NCBI GenBank assembly: GCA_963635575.1 | Contig: CAVHFU010000028.1 | Coordinates: 1-19,091, forward strand | Length of the DNA stretch: 19,091 nucleotides | Source: RGIG9151 sp963635575 | Lineage (GTDB): Bacteria; Bacillota; Clostridia; TANB77; RGIG9151 | Reading direction: 5' to 3' | The notes under the pieces: generated by a model | The model's input: the letters and a program-made list of their open reading frames with translations, nothing else | What the model was told of the DNA's origin: nothing | Database searches by the model: none | Shown here: positions 7,793-15,603 of the stretch, in pieces | Numbering within the stretch: the first letter of the stretch is position 1 | Layout: the number at the start of each line of letters is the position of its first letter | Program-made: the position numbers and the translations under genes

Positions 7793-8272
7793 ATGGAAGA
7801 AATGATTGAAATTTTGAAAAAACAATATGAAATTTATCAAGAAATACTTAAGATTTCTGAAAAGAAAACCGATATTGTTGTGAAGGATAAAGTGGATGAA
7901 TTGAAAGAATTAGTTGATAGTGAAGAAGAACTAATTGGTAAGTTCATTGTCCTTGAAAAACGTAGACTTTCCATAGTTAAAGAGTTTGGAAAATCAAAGG
8001 GAATTACCGGAGTGTTAAAAATTCCGGAATTGTGTGAATATTTTCCCGAAAATAAGGAAGAGTTAATGAGGCTTAGGGAAGATATTTTAAGCATTACTAA
8101 GAAAATAAATGAAAAGAACAAGTTAAATGAAAAATTAATTAAAAACTCGCTTGATTATATTAATTTCTCTGTTGGGCTTATTACCGGAACAGGTAGTGAA
8201 CCGCTTACTTATGGAAAGTACGGAGAAGTTAATAAAAACGGGGCAAAGAAGTTTTTAGATATATCGTTATAA
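7793..8272 (+). CDS. flgN: FlgN, export chaperone for FlgK and FlgL
   Basis: FlgN binds the C-terminal helices of the hook-filament junction proteins FlgK and FlgL and docks them at the flagellar type III export gate. The 159-residue product is almost wholly helical and charged, with coiled-coil heptads through residues about 3-65 and 80-115. It ends in the loosely structured glycine/tyrosine-containing tail usual for Gram-positive FlgN (SEPLTYGKYGEV). Direct sequence signature is weak, so the call rests on fold, size and position immediately before two flgK genes and flgL. I choose ATG 7793 with AAAGGGGAG upstream; an in-frame TTG at 7769 would place that purine tract inside the gene. No flgM anti-sigma gene precedes it, which differs from the common flgM-flgN-flgK-flgL order. 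Confidence 0.85.
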   Translation: MEEMIEILKKQYEIYQEILKISEKKTDIVVKDKVDELKELVDSEEELIGKFIVLEKRRLSIVKEFGKSKGITGVLKIPELCEYFPENKEELMRLREDILSITKKINEKNKLNEKLIKNSLDYINFSVGLITGTGSEPLTYGKYGEVNKNGAKKFLDISL

Positions 8273-8345
8273 TAAGTTTAATTCAAGTAGTTTCGGGAAG
8301 TAAGTTTTAGTTAAAAGGTCGTTTAAAAAAGGGGTTGAAAGAAGA

Positions 8346-10754
8346 ATGATAGCATTTAGCAGAGCTGTTAGCGGACTGCGGGTAGCAGAACAGAATTTAT
8401 ATGTTACAAGTAATAACTTATCTAACGTTAATACTGAAGGTTATCACAGGCAACGTTTAGTGCAAAGCGAATTACAAATGACGTCGAGAGGTAATTTTAG
8501 CGTAGGACTTGGTGTAGATGCGAGTCATGTCAAACAAGTAAGATTGGAGTATTTAGAAACTAACTATAGAAATGAATTGCCGGCTTTGGGCGAGTATAAT
8601 ATGGAGTCTCAAGTGTATAGTAGCTTGCAATCTATTATAGGCTCTGACGGTTCTTCAATTCAGGATACATTAAGCAATTTGTGGGAATCTTTCAATGAGC
8701 TTTCAAAAGAGTATACTACTTCTGTTGCTGGCGGATATTTAAGAGAGAACGCAGTTGCATTGGTTGGGGAATTTAATGCAATAGAGGATCAACTTGTAAA
8801 AATGCAAAATGAGTTGGATATAGAAGTGGATAATGTTGTTGAAAAAATAAATGATTATGCTAAACAAATAGCAAGTTTAAATGAGAGAATAACAAGTAGT
8901 GAGGCTGGAGGAGTTTCTTGTTGTGAATTTAGAGATAGTAGAGAAAGTCTTATTGCCGAGCTTGCTGAGTTAATAGATATTCAGGTTGAAGATTTTTCTG
9001 ATACTGCAGTTAATATAAGATGTGGAAATGGTCATTTGGTTGTTGGTACTAATACAAATAGGCTTTCCACAGCACAAAACATAGAAGAAAGTACCTTTAG
9101 GAACCCTGTTTGGGAAAGTACAGGGCAAGCGGTGGAAGTTAATTCCGGTACATTAAAAGGTATATTAGATATGCGTGGAGAGAATGTAGTTGGAAATTAT
9201 GCATCTTCTACGAATGGTAGCCCTAAAGAGAAGATGGATGTTGTTGTTAGCATTGATAAAGACTTATCATTATCCAATATAGAGCGTATGAGAAATAACA
9301 TAACTACAATGATGAGTACATTGGATAGACAAGGGGCTAACTATCAGTTCTACACGAATAACGGTGAAAAAATTGATGGAAATACATTAAAGCTATATAC
9401 AGATTATTTATACGGTTCTAAAATGTCTGAAATAATAGATAGCTATGCGGGAGACAATAAGTCATTTACGGATTTTATTGATTCAGTTAAAGATACTGCT
9501 AATCCCGAACAGGTAATAAAAGAATACATGGAAGATAAGGGGGTTACATTAGATTTATTAAAAAATAAGTTTGCCGGTGACGAGGAGATGTTGTCTCAGA
9601 TTGAAGCTTATGAACTTATCGGTGGGGATTCGGTTATCGGATTTCAAATGTATGTAAGAGATATTCCCGGAAAGGAAACTTTGGCTACTGAGGCCCAAGA
9701 TTATCTTGATGGCACGATGCTTAGCATAGATGGTTTAAAAGATTATATAGATGAAAAAATGGTAAATATTCCGGTTACCAAGGCAACGGAGATAGATAAA
9801 TTGATTAGTTCAAGTTCATCTAATGTACTAGAGAATGTAGATAAATATGATACTTTTGTAAAGTATAGAGAAGACAGTAATAAGTATATGTTGGTATTTA
9901 CAGATCAAAAGGTGGATTTAGGAACAGACATTGAGCATACTATTAGTATGTTTAATAAGATGGATATGAGATTAATTACCGTTACTAACGAGGCTTCATC
10001 TAAGGACTGGATGACATTAGCGCAGGAAACTGGTGGAAATGTTTTAAGTATTGAGGATTTTGACACTAAAAAAGGAGCGGAAGATTTAGGTCTTGCACTT
10101 TCTAGAGATTTTAATTCGAGATTGGATGCGACTGAAAATACAGATGGAATTCCAGCTTTCCGTGCTGGTTTAAATAAGATACTAAATGGATTAGTTAATG
10201 AAATTAATTCTGTTTTTCGTCAAGGTGCCAATGCATATGGAAATAGACATGGAGATGTTATTAAAGACGAGTATGGTAACGATGTGATTGATGAAAAAAC
10301 AGGTGAAACTACTACATATAATTTAGATTTATTTCTAAAAATTGATGAAGAATTGCCTCTTCAAATGGGAAATATTAAGATTAATCCACTATTTTCCGAT
10401 TTAAATAATATGCCGTTATCTTTAACAGGCGATACTGGAGATTTTCAGATAGGGAGAATGTTGGTAGATCTAACGACTACAGATGTGTTTAATGATGGTA
10501 ACAGTTACTCTACCGTTGATGAGCAATATGCAAGTTTTATTTTGGATTTCGGACAGGCGGCAAACATTGCTATAAGTGGGGCTGAGACACAGGAAAACGT
10601 TATAAATGCTGCAAGTGAAAAGTTAAGTGCAGTTAGTGGTGTATCTATGGATGAGGAACTTAGTAATATGATTAAATTTCAGTATAGTTATACGGCTGCT
10701 TCAAAAATGATTAATATAATTGATGAAATGTTAGAGACAGTTATAAATATTTAA
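8346..10754 (+). CDS. flgK: FlgK hook-filament junction protein with a vWFA-like insert
   Basis: FlgK (HAP1) forms the first ring between hook and filament and is exported through the flagellar channel. The N terminus (residues 1-45, with NNLSNVNTEGYHRQR) and the C terminus (about 760-802, with SGVSMDEELSNMIKFQ) are the conserved D0/D1 coiled-coil regions. The helical D1 domain covers about 85-215. At 802 residues it is well above the 450-650 usual for FlgK. The excess is a block at about residues 281-600, between SGTLKGILDMRGEN and IPAFRAGLNKILNGLVNEIN. That block resembles a von Willebrand factor A domain: KMDVVVSIDKDLSLS at its start (MIDAS-like D304-x-D306-x-S308) and YMLVFTDQKVDLGTDIE plus MRLITVTNEAS near its end. 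A helical stretch of about 130 residues lies between them. Two adjacent cysteines (191-192) are unusual in an exported flagellar protein. A second flgK follows after 21 bases. Confidence 0.93.
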   Translation: MIAFSRAVSGLRVAEQNLYVTSNNLSNVNTEGYHRQRLVQSELQMTSRGNFSVGLGVDASHVKQVRLEYLETNYRNELPALGEYNMESQVYSSLQSIIGSDGSSIQDTLSNLWESFNELSKEYTTSVAGGYLRENAVALVGEFNAIEDQLVKMQNELDIEVDNVVEKINDYAKQIASLNERITSSEAGGVSCCEFRDSRESLIAELAELIDIQVEDFSDTAVNIRCGNGHLVVGTNTNRLSTAQNIEESTFRNPVWESTGQAVEVNSGTLKGILDMRGENVVGNYASSTNGSPKEKMDVVVSIDKDLSLSNIERMRNNITTMMSTLDRQGANYQFYTNNGEKIDGNTLKLYTDYLYGSKMSEIIDSYAGDNKSFTDFIDSVKDTANPEQVIKEYMEDKGVTLDLLKNKFAGDEEMLSQIEAYELIGGDSVIGFQMYVRDIPGKETLATEAQDYLDGTMLSIDGLKDYIDEKMVNIPVTKATEIDKLISSSSSNVLENVDKYDTFVKYREDSNKYMLVFTDQKVDLGTDIEHTISMFNKMDMRLITVTNEASSKDWMTLAQETGGNVLSIEDFDTKKGAEDLGLALSRDFNSRLDATENTDGIPAFRAGLNKILNGLVNEINSVFRQGANAYGNRHGDVIKDEYGNDVIDEKTGETTTYNLDLFLKIDEELPLQMGNIKINPLFSDLNNMPLSLTGDTGDFQIGRMLVDLTTTDVFNDGNSYSTVDEQYASFILDFGQAANIAISGAETQENVINAASEKLSAVSGVSMDEELSNMIKFQYSYTAASKMINIIDEMLETVINI

Positions 10755-10775
10755 GGTTGTAGGGAGTGAAAGATA

Positions 10776-12350
10776 ATGAGGACAGGTTCTTTTGCAGGAC
10801 TGAATTTATCACTTAGAGCATTATATTCTAGTACAAAGGCGATGGATATTACATCTCAAAATATCGCAAATGTCGGAACTGAAGGTTATACGAGGCGTGT
10901 TGCACAGTTTAAGACCTTTGGACAGGATGCAACAGGTATTACGGAGCCTATTTTCGGTTTAGGGGCTGACTGTGTCAGTGCTGAGCGAATGAGAGATGAA
11001 TATTTAGATACTAAGATGTGGAATCAAAGTTCTATCTCGGGTGAATGGTCTACAAAGAATGAGTATTATCTTGAACTGGAGAAGATAATAAATGAATCTT
11101 CAGTTTCTGGTTTAGTCGGAGCGATAGATGAGTTTAGTGCGGCTATGAATGATTTTGCAAACAATCCGTCAAGTACTACATATAGATATTTAGTTCAAAA
11201 CAAAGGTGTTCAGCTTACTGATTATTTTAATGAAACATCGGCACAGTTAGAAGAACTTCAAACTGAATTAAATGATAAAGTAAAAGAGCAAGTTGATGCA
11301 ATAAATGATATAGCTAAACAAATCGCGGATTTAAACTCTAAAATAAGAAATAACGAAATAACCGGTAGAGAAACTAACTTATTAAGAGATGAAAGAGATT
11401 TACTTATTGATAGTTTGGCTGAATATGGAGATATAGAGGTTACCGAAAAATCATGCGGAGAGCTTATAAATGGAAGTGAAGATCTTAGGTTAACTATCAA
11501 ATTTGCCGGTACGGTTATGATAGACCACGATAGTTATAGAGAGCTTGAAGTTTCAAAACGTGTTGATAAAAAAAATCAGGAAGATGTGGAAGGATTATAT
11601 GATGTCGGATGGAAAGATGGGGCGACTTTAAAGCTATCTTCCGGTAATTTAAAGGCAGTAATGGAGTTAAGAGATGGTAACGGAAGCGATGATACCGGCT
11701 GGGTAAAAGGTGTACCTCATTATATGGACGAGCTTAATAAGATCGCTAGAAACTTTGCAATGGCATTCAATGAGGGAATTGTAAATGGCGAGAAAGTAAG
11801 TAAAGGCTACGCAGAAGGTTATACTTTTAATTCGACAGAAGATGCGACAGAGCCTGCAGGATTAAGATTTTTTTGCACAGATGAGAGATATTCCGATGAA
11901 TTTGCTAATGGTTGGCAAACAAATGACGATATAATAGATGGGTACCAAGAGCTAAATGCAGGAAATATTTCTCTTTCTAAAGAAGTACTAGACGATGTAG
12001 GGAATATGTTTAAGTCATTTGACAGTCCACTAAATAATAATGATACAGAATCAATAAAGAGTCTTCTTGATTTTAAGGAGAACAGGGAGTTGTTTGGTAC
12101 ATCAAATTTAGAGGATTATGTATCTGGAATGATTACTAATTTAGGTGTTGATGCCGATGTTTCTAAGAAACTTTATAATTCGCACACATCTATAATGACT
12201 CAGTTAGAAAATCAAAGAGATTCGTATTCGGGAGTTTCTTTAGATGAAGAAGCTACTAATTTAGTTAAGTACCAGCAGATGTATAAGGCTGCCGCGAAAG
12301 TGATGTCGACATTTGCTGAGATATATGAGGTGTTGGTAAACACTATTTAA
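10776..12350 (+). CDS. flgK: Second FlgK hook-filament junction protein, ordinary size
   Basis: A 524-residue FlgK paralogue without the insert of its upstream neighbour. N-terminal D0 (residues 1-45) has SQNIANVGTEGYTRR. The D1 helices run through about 95-215, including EQVDAINDIAKQIADLN and LLRDERDLLIDSLAEYGDIEV. The C-terminal D0/D1 helix (about 480-524) has SGVSLDEEATNLVKYQQMY and ends in EVLVNTI. The middle (about 230-450) is the variable surface domain. The start has GGGAG eight to nine bases upstream. The two copies share end motifs but differ greatly in the middle, so they are old paralogues rather than a recent duplication. They could form a mixed junction ring or be alternatives; the sequence does not say which. 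Three cysteines lie in predicted exported regions. Confidence 0.93.
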   Translation: MRTGSFAGLNLSLRALYSSTKAMDITSQNIANVGTEGYTRRVAQFKTFGQDATGITEPIFGLGADCVSAERMRDEYLDTKMWNQSSISGEWSTKNEYYLELEKIINESSVSGLVGAIDEFSAAMNDFANNPSSTTYRYLVQNKGVQLTDYFNETSAQLEELQTELNDKVKEQVDAINDIAKQIADLNSKIRNNEITGRETNLLRDERDLLIDSLAEYGDIEVTEKSCGELINGSEDLRLTIKFAGTVMIDHDSYRELEVSKRVDKKNQEDVEGLYDVGWKDGATLKLSSGNLKAVMELRDGNGSDDTGWVKGVPHYMDELNKIARNFAMAFNEGIVNGEKVSKGYAEGYTFNSTEDATEPAGLRFFCTDERYSDEFANGWQTNDDIIDGYQELNAGNISLSKEVLDDVGNMFKSFDSPLNNNDTESIKSLLDFKENRELFGTSNLEDYVSGMITNLGVDADVSKKLYNSHTSIMTQLENQRDSYSGVSLDEEATNLVKYQQMYKAAAKVMSTFAEIYEVLVNTI

Positions 12351-12365
12351 GGACGGTGAAGAAAA

Positions 12366-13277
12366 ATGCGTTTAACGAATAATATGGTTATAAGGAATTT
12401 CGTGAGAAATGTAGGTATAACAGCCGGAAATGTTAATAAATATCAAACACAAATTCAAACAGGGAAATCATTTCAATATGCATCAGATGCGCCTATTTCT
12501 GCTGCTAAGTCTATAAGATATAAATCGAAAATTGCTCAGCTTGAGCAAAATGAAAAGAACATAGAGGATGCAAACGAATTAATGAAGGTAACCGAATCAG
12601 CGTTAAATAGCTATGACGACATTTTGCAAAGAATAAGCGAACTTGCTGTTGATGCTGCTAACGGTACAAGAGGCGATGAAGAAAGAGATGCTATTGCTAC
12701 TGAAATCAATCAGTTAAAAAGCGAGATTGTAAGTATAGCAAACACAAAATATAATGGCAGATACATTTTTTCTGGATTTGAGACAGAAAAGACTTTGTTA
12801 AATGATAATGGTACTTATAATATGGATGTTACAACAGCAGGGGTAGGGAAGGAAGCCATTAATTACAGTATTGGATTTGGAAGTTCGATTCAAGTAAATA
12901 CCTTAGGCCCCGACGTTTTTGGTGGAAATGGCGAAGAAGGTGAAAAAGCTGGGGTAATAACTAATATAGATAATTTGATTAATGCAATGAAAAATGGTGA
13001 TAGTTCTGAAATAAGAAAAGCGGGAGCAGCACTAGAGGATGATTTGCAGATATGTTTAGACTCTTTGGCGGATATTGGTGCAAAGATGAATAGACTAGAG
13101 CTTACAAAAAACAGAGTTGAAAACAGCTTAACTAATATTACTGAATCTTTAAGTTTAAATGAAGATGCTGATTATGCAGAAGCAGCTACTAACCTCGCTA
13201 ATTCTAAAACAATATATGAAGCGGCTTTGGCTGCAGGTGCAAAGACACTTTCCATTTCATTAATGGATTACATTTAA
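12366..13277 (+). CDS. flgL: FlgL, hook-filament junction protein HAP3
   Basis: FlgL caps the FlgK ring and forms the base on which flagellin assembles. The 303 residues show the flagellin-family termini. The N terminus carries MRLTNNMVIRNFVRNV and the QIQTGKSFQYASDAP segment, followed by the D1 helix with SYDDILQRISELAVDAANGT and the KYNGRYIFSG motif near residue 135. The C-terminal helix (about 255-303) ends TIYEAALAAGAKTLSISLMDYI. Length is typical. It follows flgK with a 15-base gap holding a GGACGGTGAAG ribosome binding site. A strong terminator begins six bases after the stop, so flgL is the last gene of the operon; fliW and csrA, which often follow, are absent here. Confidence 0.95.
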   Translation: MRLTNNMVIRNFVRNVGITAGNVNKYQTQIQTGKSFQYASDAPISAAKSIRYKSKIAQLEQNEKNIEDANELMKVTESALNSYDDILQRISELAVDAANGTRGDEERDAIATEINQLKSEIVSIANTKYNGRYIFSGFETEKTLLNDNGTYNMDVTTAGVGKEAINYSIGFGSSIQVNTLGPDVFGGNGEEGEKAGVITNIDNLINAMKNGDSSEIRKAGAALEDDLQICLDSLADIGAKMNRLELTKNRVENSLTNITESLSLNEDADYAEAATNLANSKTIYEAALAAGAKTLSISLMDYI

Positions 13278-13282
13278 ACTAT

Positions 13283-13310
13283 AAAAAGGACTCTGTTTGG
13301 AGTCCTTTTT
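13283..13310. terminator. Bidirectional terminator between flgL and the convergent gene
   Basis: A perfect 11-bp stem AAAAAGGACTC/GAGTCCTTTTT (13283-13293 with 13300-13310) with loop TGTTTG. The T-run on each strand lets it stop transcription of flgL on the plus strand and of the convergent minus-strand gene, whose stop codon overlaps its last base. Confidence 0.92.
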
Positions 13311-14071
13311 CAATGGAATTTATATCTTAATGTTTCTGAGCTTTTTTGTTTAATTAAAGCTTTATAGTATTTTATATCCGGATTTTTATATTGCATATAT
13401 TCTAAATCTTTTATTATTCCACTAGCTACAAAGTAGTCTTTTTTTATTATAGATAAATCTAAATTCAATTTTTTTGAATATACATATACATCAGGCAACT
13501 CTAGTGCGGCAGATAAATAGGTAAGTAGTTTCGCTAATTCGGAACTTAATTCGACATCTGGTAGTGTGTCACTTCCAAGAACACTGCAAATATCTTTTAG
13601 GGCGTTTTCTAAGTCATTATTGTATATTTTTTTTAATATTTCAGGATACTCAATTAAAAAATCAACATTATTTAGGTCATATAAATAAATATTATGGTGC
13701 ATAACGTTAAGTAATTTATCTGTACATTCAGAATCTCTTTCGCAAATGGTATATGCATCCAACATTTTACTAAATACATTAGAATAAAAAACATTAGATG
13801 ATATATTTTTAAATGTTGCTGAGCGTCTGTTCCTCGAAACATAAGTTAAAATTTTTTGTGTGATTTTTGAATTAACTATGTTATATAAAGTAAGTATTCT
13901 TTGGCCGAGAGAAAGAGGAGAACCAGTTAGTTCGTTTATAAAATCACAGATTATGTTGTAGGTGTTTAGGTACACTTCTTGTTCTTCAACAGGGCTATTT
14001 GCATTTTTTATGCCTGTTTCAAGCATTAATCTTGCAGTTTCTAAGTTTGAATTATAGTCAAATAATTTCAT
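13310..14071 (-). CDS. Hypothetical helical protein
   Basis: I do not recognise this 253-residue protein. It has no signal peptide, no membrane segment and no catalytic motif. The sequence is rich in leucine, isoleucine, asparagine and tyrosine, with a regular helical pattern throughout, for example ETARLMLETGIKNA, DVELSSELAKLLTYLSAALE and IIKDLEYMQYKNPDIKYYKA. The last stretch could be helix-hairpin repeats of the TPR sort, but no repeat register is clear. Translation should be efficient, because GGAGGTGGG lies just before the ATG. It converges on the flagellar operon and shares its terminator. A link with motility is possible from position alone, but nothing in the protein itself supports it. 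Confidence 0.7.
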   Translation of the reverse strand: MKLFDYNSNLETARLMLETGIKNANSPVEEQEVYLNTYNIICDFINELTGSPLSLGQRILTLYNIVNSKITQKILTYVSRNRRSATFKNISSNVFYSNVFSKMLDAYTICERDSECTDKLLNVMHHNIYLYDLNNVDFLIEYPEILKKIYNNDLENALKDICSVLGSDTLPDVELSSELAKLLTYLSAALELPDVYVYSKKLNLDLSIIKKDYFVASGIIKDLEYMQYKNPDIKYYKALIKQKSSETLRYKFH

Positions 14072-14171
14072 TTTCCCACCTCCAACATAATTTATTCTAT
14101 GATAATTTTTTAAGAAAAAAAAGACTTGACTTTTATATTTTTGTTTTTTTGTACTCTCCCAAAAACATCCC

Positions 14172-14200
14172 TTTACTTTATATGAAAATTAAGATAGAAT
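14172..14200 (+). promoter_or_regulatory. Sigma-A promoter of the GNAT-ANT(6) operon
   Basis: TTTACT (14172-14177), a spacer of exactly 17 bases and TAGAAT (14195-14200), followed by a leader of about 40 bases to the ATG at 14248. The -10 matches 5 of 6 and the -35 matches 4 of 6. The rest of the 14072-14247 gap is AT-rich with T-runs and shows no other clear signal. Confidence 0.6.
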
Positions 14201-14247
14201 ATGTTAAACGAATTAATTAAATGTAGAAGTATACAGAGGTGTTAAAA

Positions 14248-15594
14248 ATGTTAATTAATATAAAGAAAATTACATTAAATAAAAATGACTATATGGATTT
14301 ATTATTACTTGCGGATCCTTCTAAAAAAATGGTTAATTCATATTTAAATAAAGGAGATATGTTTGTTTTAAGTGTAAATGGAGAGGCGGTTTGTGAGGCT
14401 GTTATTATAAAGATTTCTGACAATGTTTGTGAACTTAAAAATCTAGCTACTAAAAAAGAATATCAAGGTAGTGGTTTTGGAAAGCAAATGCTACAACATT
14501 TGTTCCAATATTATAAAAATACTTTTAATACAATGCTTGTTGGAACATCTTCACCGACGTTTTATGAGAAATTTGGTTTTGAATATTCACATACAGTTTC
14601 TAATTTTTTTGTTGATAATTATGATGAGCCAGTTATAGATAATGGTGTAAAGTGCATAGATATGACATATTTGAAAAAGGATTTGCATACAAAAACTAAA
14701 GCTGTTACAAGATCGGAAGAATCAGTTATGTCATTAATTCTTGATGTAGCAAAGAAAGATACACGCGTAAGGGCAGTTTGTATGAATGGCTCTAGGGTAA
14801 ATCCCAAAGCGCCTAAGGACTTTTTCCAAGACTATGATATTGTATTTCTAGTTGATGATTTTGATAGTTTTGTTGCAACATCTGCGTGGTTAAATGTATT
14901 TGGAAGAAGGCTTATTATGCAAATTCCGTCACAAATGGGTGACAATATGAAAGAAGTGCAAGAAAAAAAGAAAATCACATATTTAATGCAATTTGTTGAT
15001 GGAAATAGAATAGATTTAACTGTTTTATCATATGATAAACGAAATGAATACTTAAAGTCTGATTCACTTACACAAATACTTTTGGATAAGGATAATAAAC
15101 TTCCTAAAATTCCTGAGGCGTCTGACAAGGATTACTGGATTAAAAAGCCGACAGAAAAGGAATATAATGATTGCTGTAATGAATTTTGGTGGATTTGTAC
15201 TTATGTTGCTAAGGGGCTTTGGAGAAAAGAGTTATTGTATGCGACATATCATCTTGAAGTGAATATTAGAAAAGAATTATTAAAAATGCTTAGATGGAAA
15301 ATTGCAATTGAAAATGATTTTGAAATAACAACCGGAAAATGTGATAAGTATATTGAAAATTATTTGCCAAAAGAAATGTTCGATAAACTTATGAGAAGCT
15401 TTGATATGTCAGACAGCGAAAGATGTTGGGATTCAATGTTCCTAATGATAGACTTATTTAGACGTGCGGCAAGTTTTGTTTCTGAAAAAATCGGATATGA
15501 ATATAATTCGGAAGATGACAAGAATGTGTATGCATTTTTAAGACATGTTCGTACATTACCTAGAAATGCTAGGGCTTTATATGATAATAACTAG
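14248..15594 (+). CDS. GNAT acetyltransferase fused to ANT(6)-type aminoglycoside adenylyltransferase
   Basis: A 448-residue two-domain protein. Residues about 1-150 form a GNAT acetyltransferase with the acetyl-CoA pyrophosphate motif YQGSGFG (about 72-78) and the C-terminal FYEKFGFE motif. Residues about 154-445 match the aminoglycoside 6-adenylyltransferase family (AadE/ANT(6)-I) over its whole length. Features seen are MNGSRVNPKAPKDFFQDYDI, holding the nucleotidyltransferase GS and metal-binding D-x-D residues (D195, D197), then RIDLTVL (D256), KEYNDCCNEFWW and GLWRKELLYATYH. ANT(6) enzymes adenylylate streptomycin at the 6-hydroxyl. Whether this chromosomal homologue does so, and what the GNAT half acetylates, is not shown by sequence. 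ATG 14248 is chosen over GTG 14239 because AGAGGTG at 14235-14241 is its ribosome binding site. The downstream phosphoesterase gene starts nine bases after its stop. Confidence 0.88.
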   Translation: MLINIKKITLNKNDYMDLLLLADPSKKMVNSYLNKGDMFVLSVNGEAVCEAVIIKISDNVCELKNLATKKEYQGSGFGKQMLQHLFQYYKNTFNTMLVGTSSPTFYEKFGFEYSHTVSNFFVDNYDEPVIDNGVKCIDMTYLKKDLHTKTKAVTRSEESVMSLILDVAKKDTRVRAVCMNGSRVNPKAPKDFFQDYDIVFLVDDFDSFVATSAWLNVFGRRLIMQIPSQMGDNMKEVQEKKKITYLMQFVDGNRIDLTVLSYDKRNEYLKSDSLTQILLDKDNKLPKIPEASDKDYWIKKPTEKEYNDCCNEFWWICTYVAKGLWRKELLYATYHLEVNIRKELLKMLRWKIAIENDFEITTGKCDKYIENYLPKEMFDKLMRSFDMSDSERCWDSMFLMIDLFRRAASFVSEKIGYEYNSEDDKNVYAFLRHVRTLPRNARALYDNN

Positions 15595-15603
15595 GAGGTT
15601 CTA

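Noticed and set aside
13999..14220. 73-codon open frame on the plus strand between the hypothetical gene and the GNAT-ANT(6) gene
   Set aside because: It overlaps the start of the minus-strand gene, runs through T-rich non-coding DNA and the promoter at 14172-14200, and lacks a ribosome binding site.
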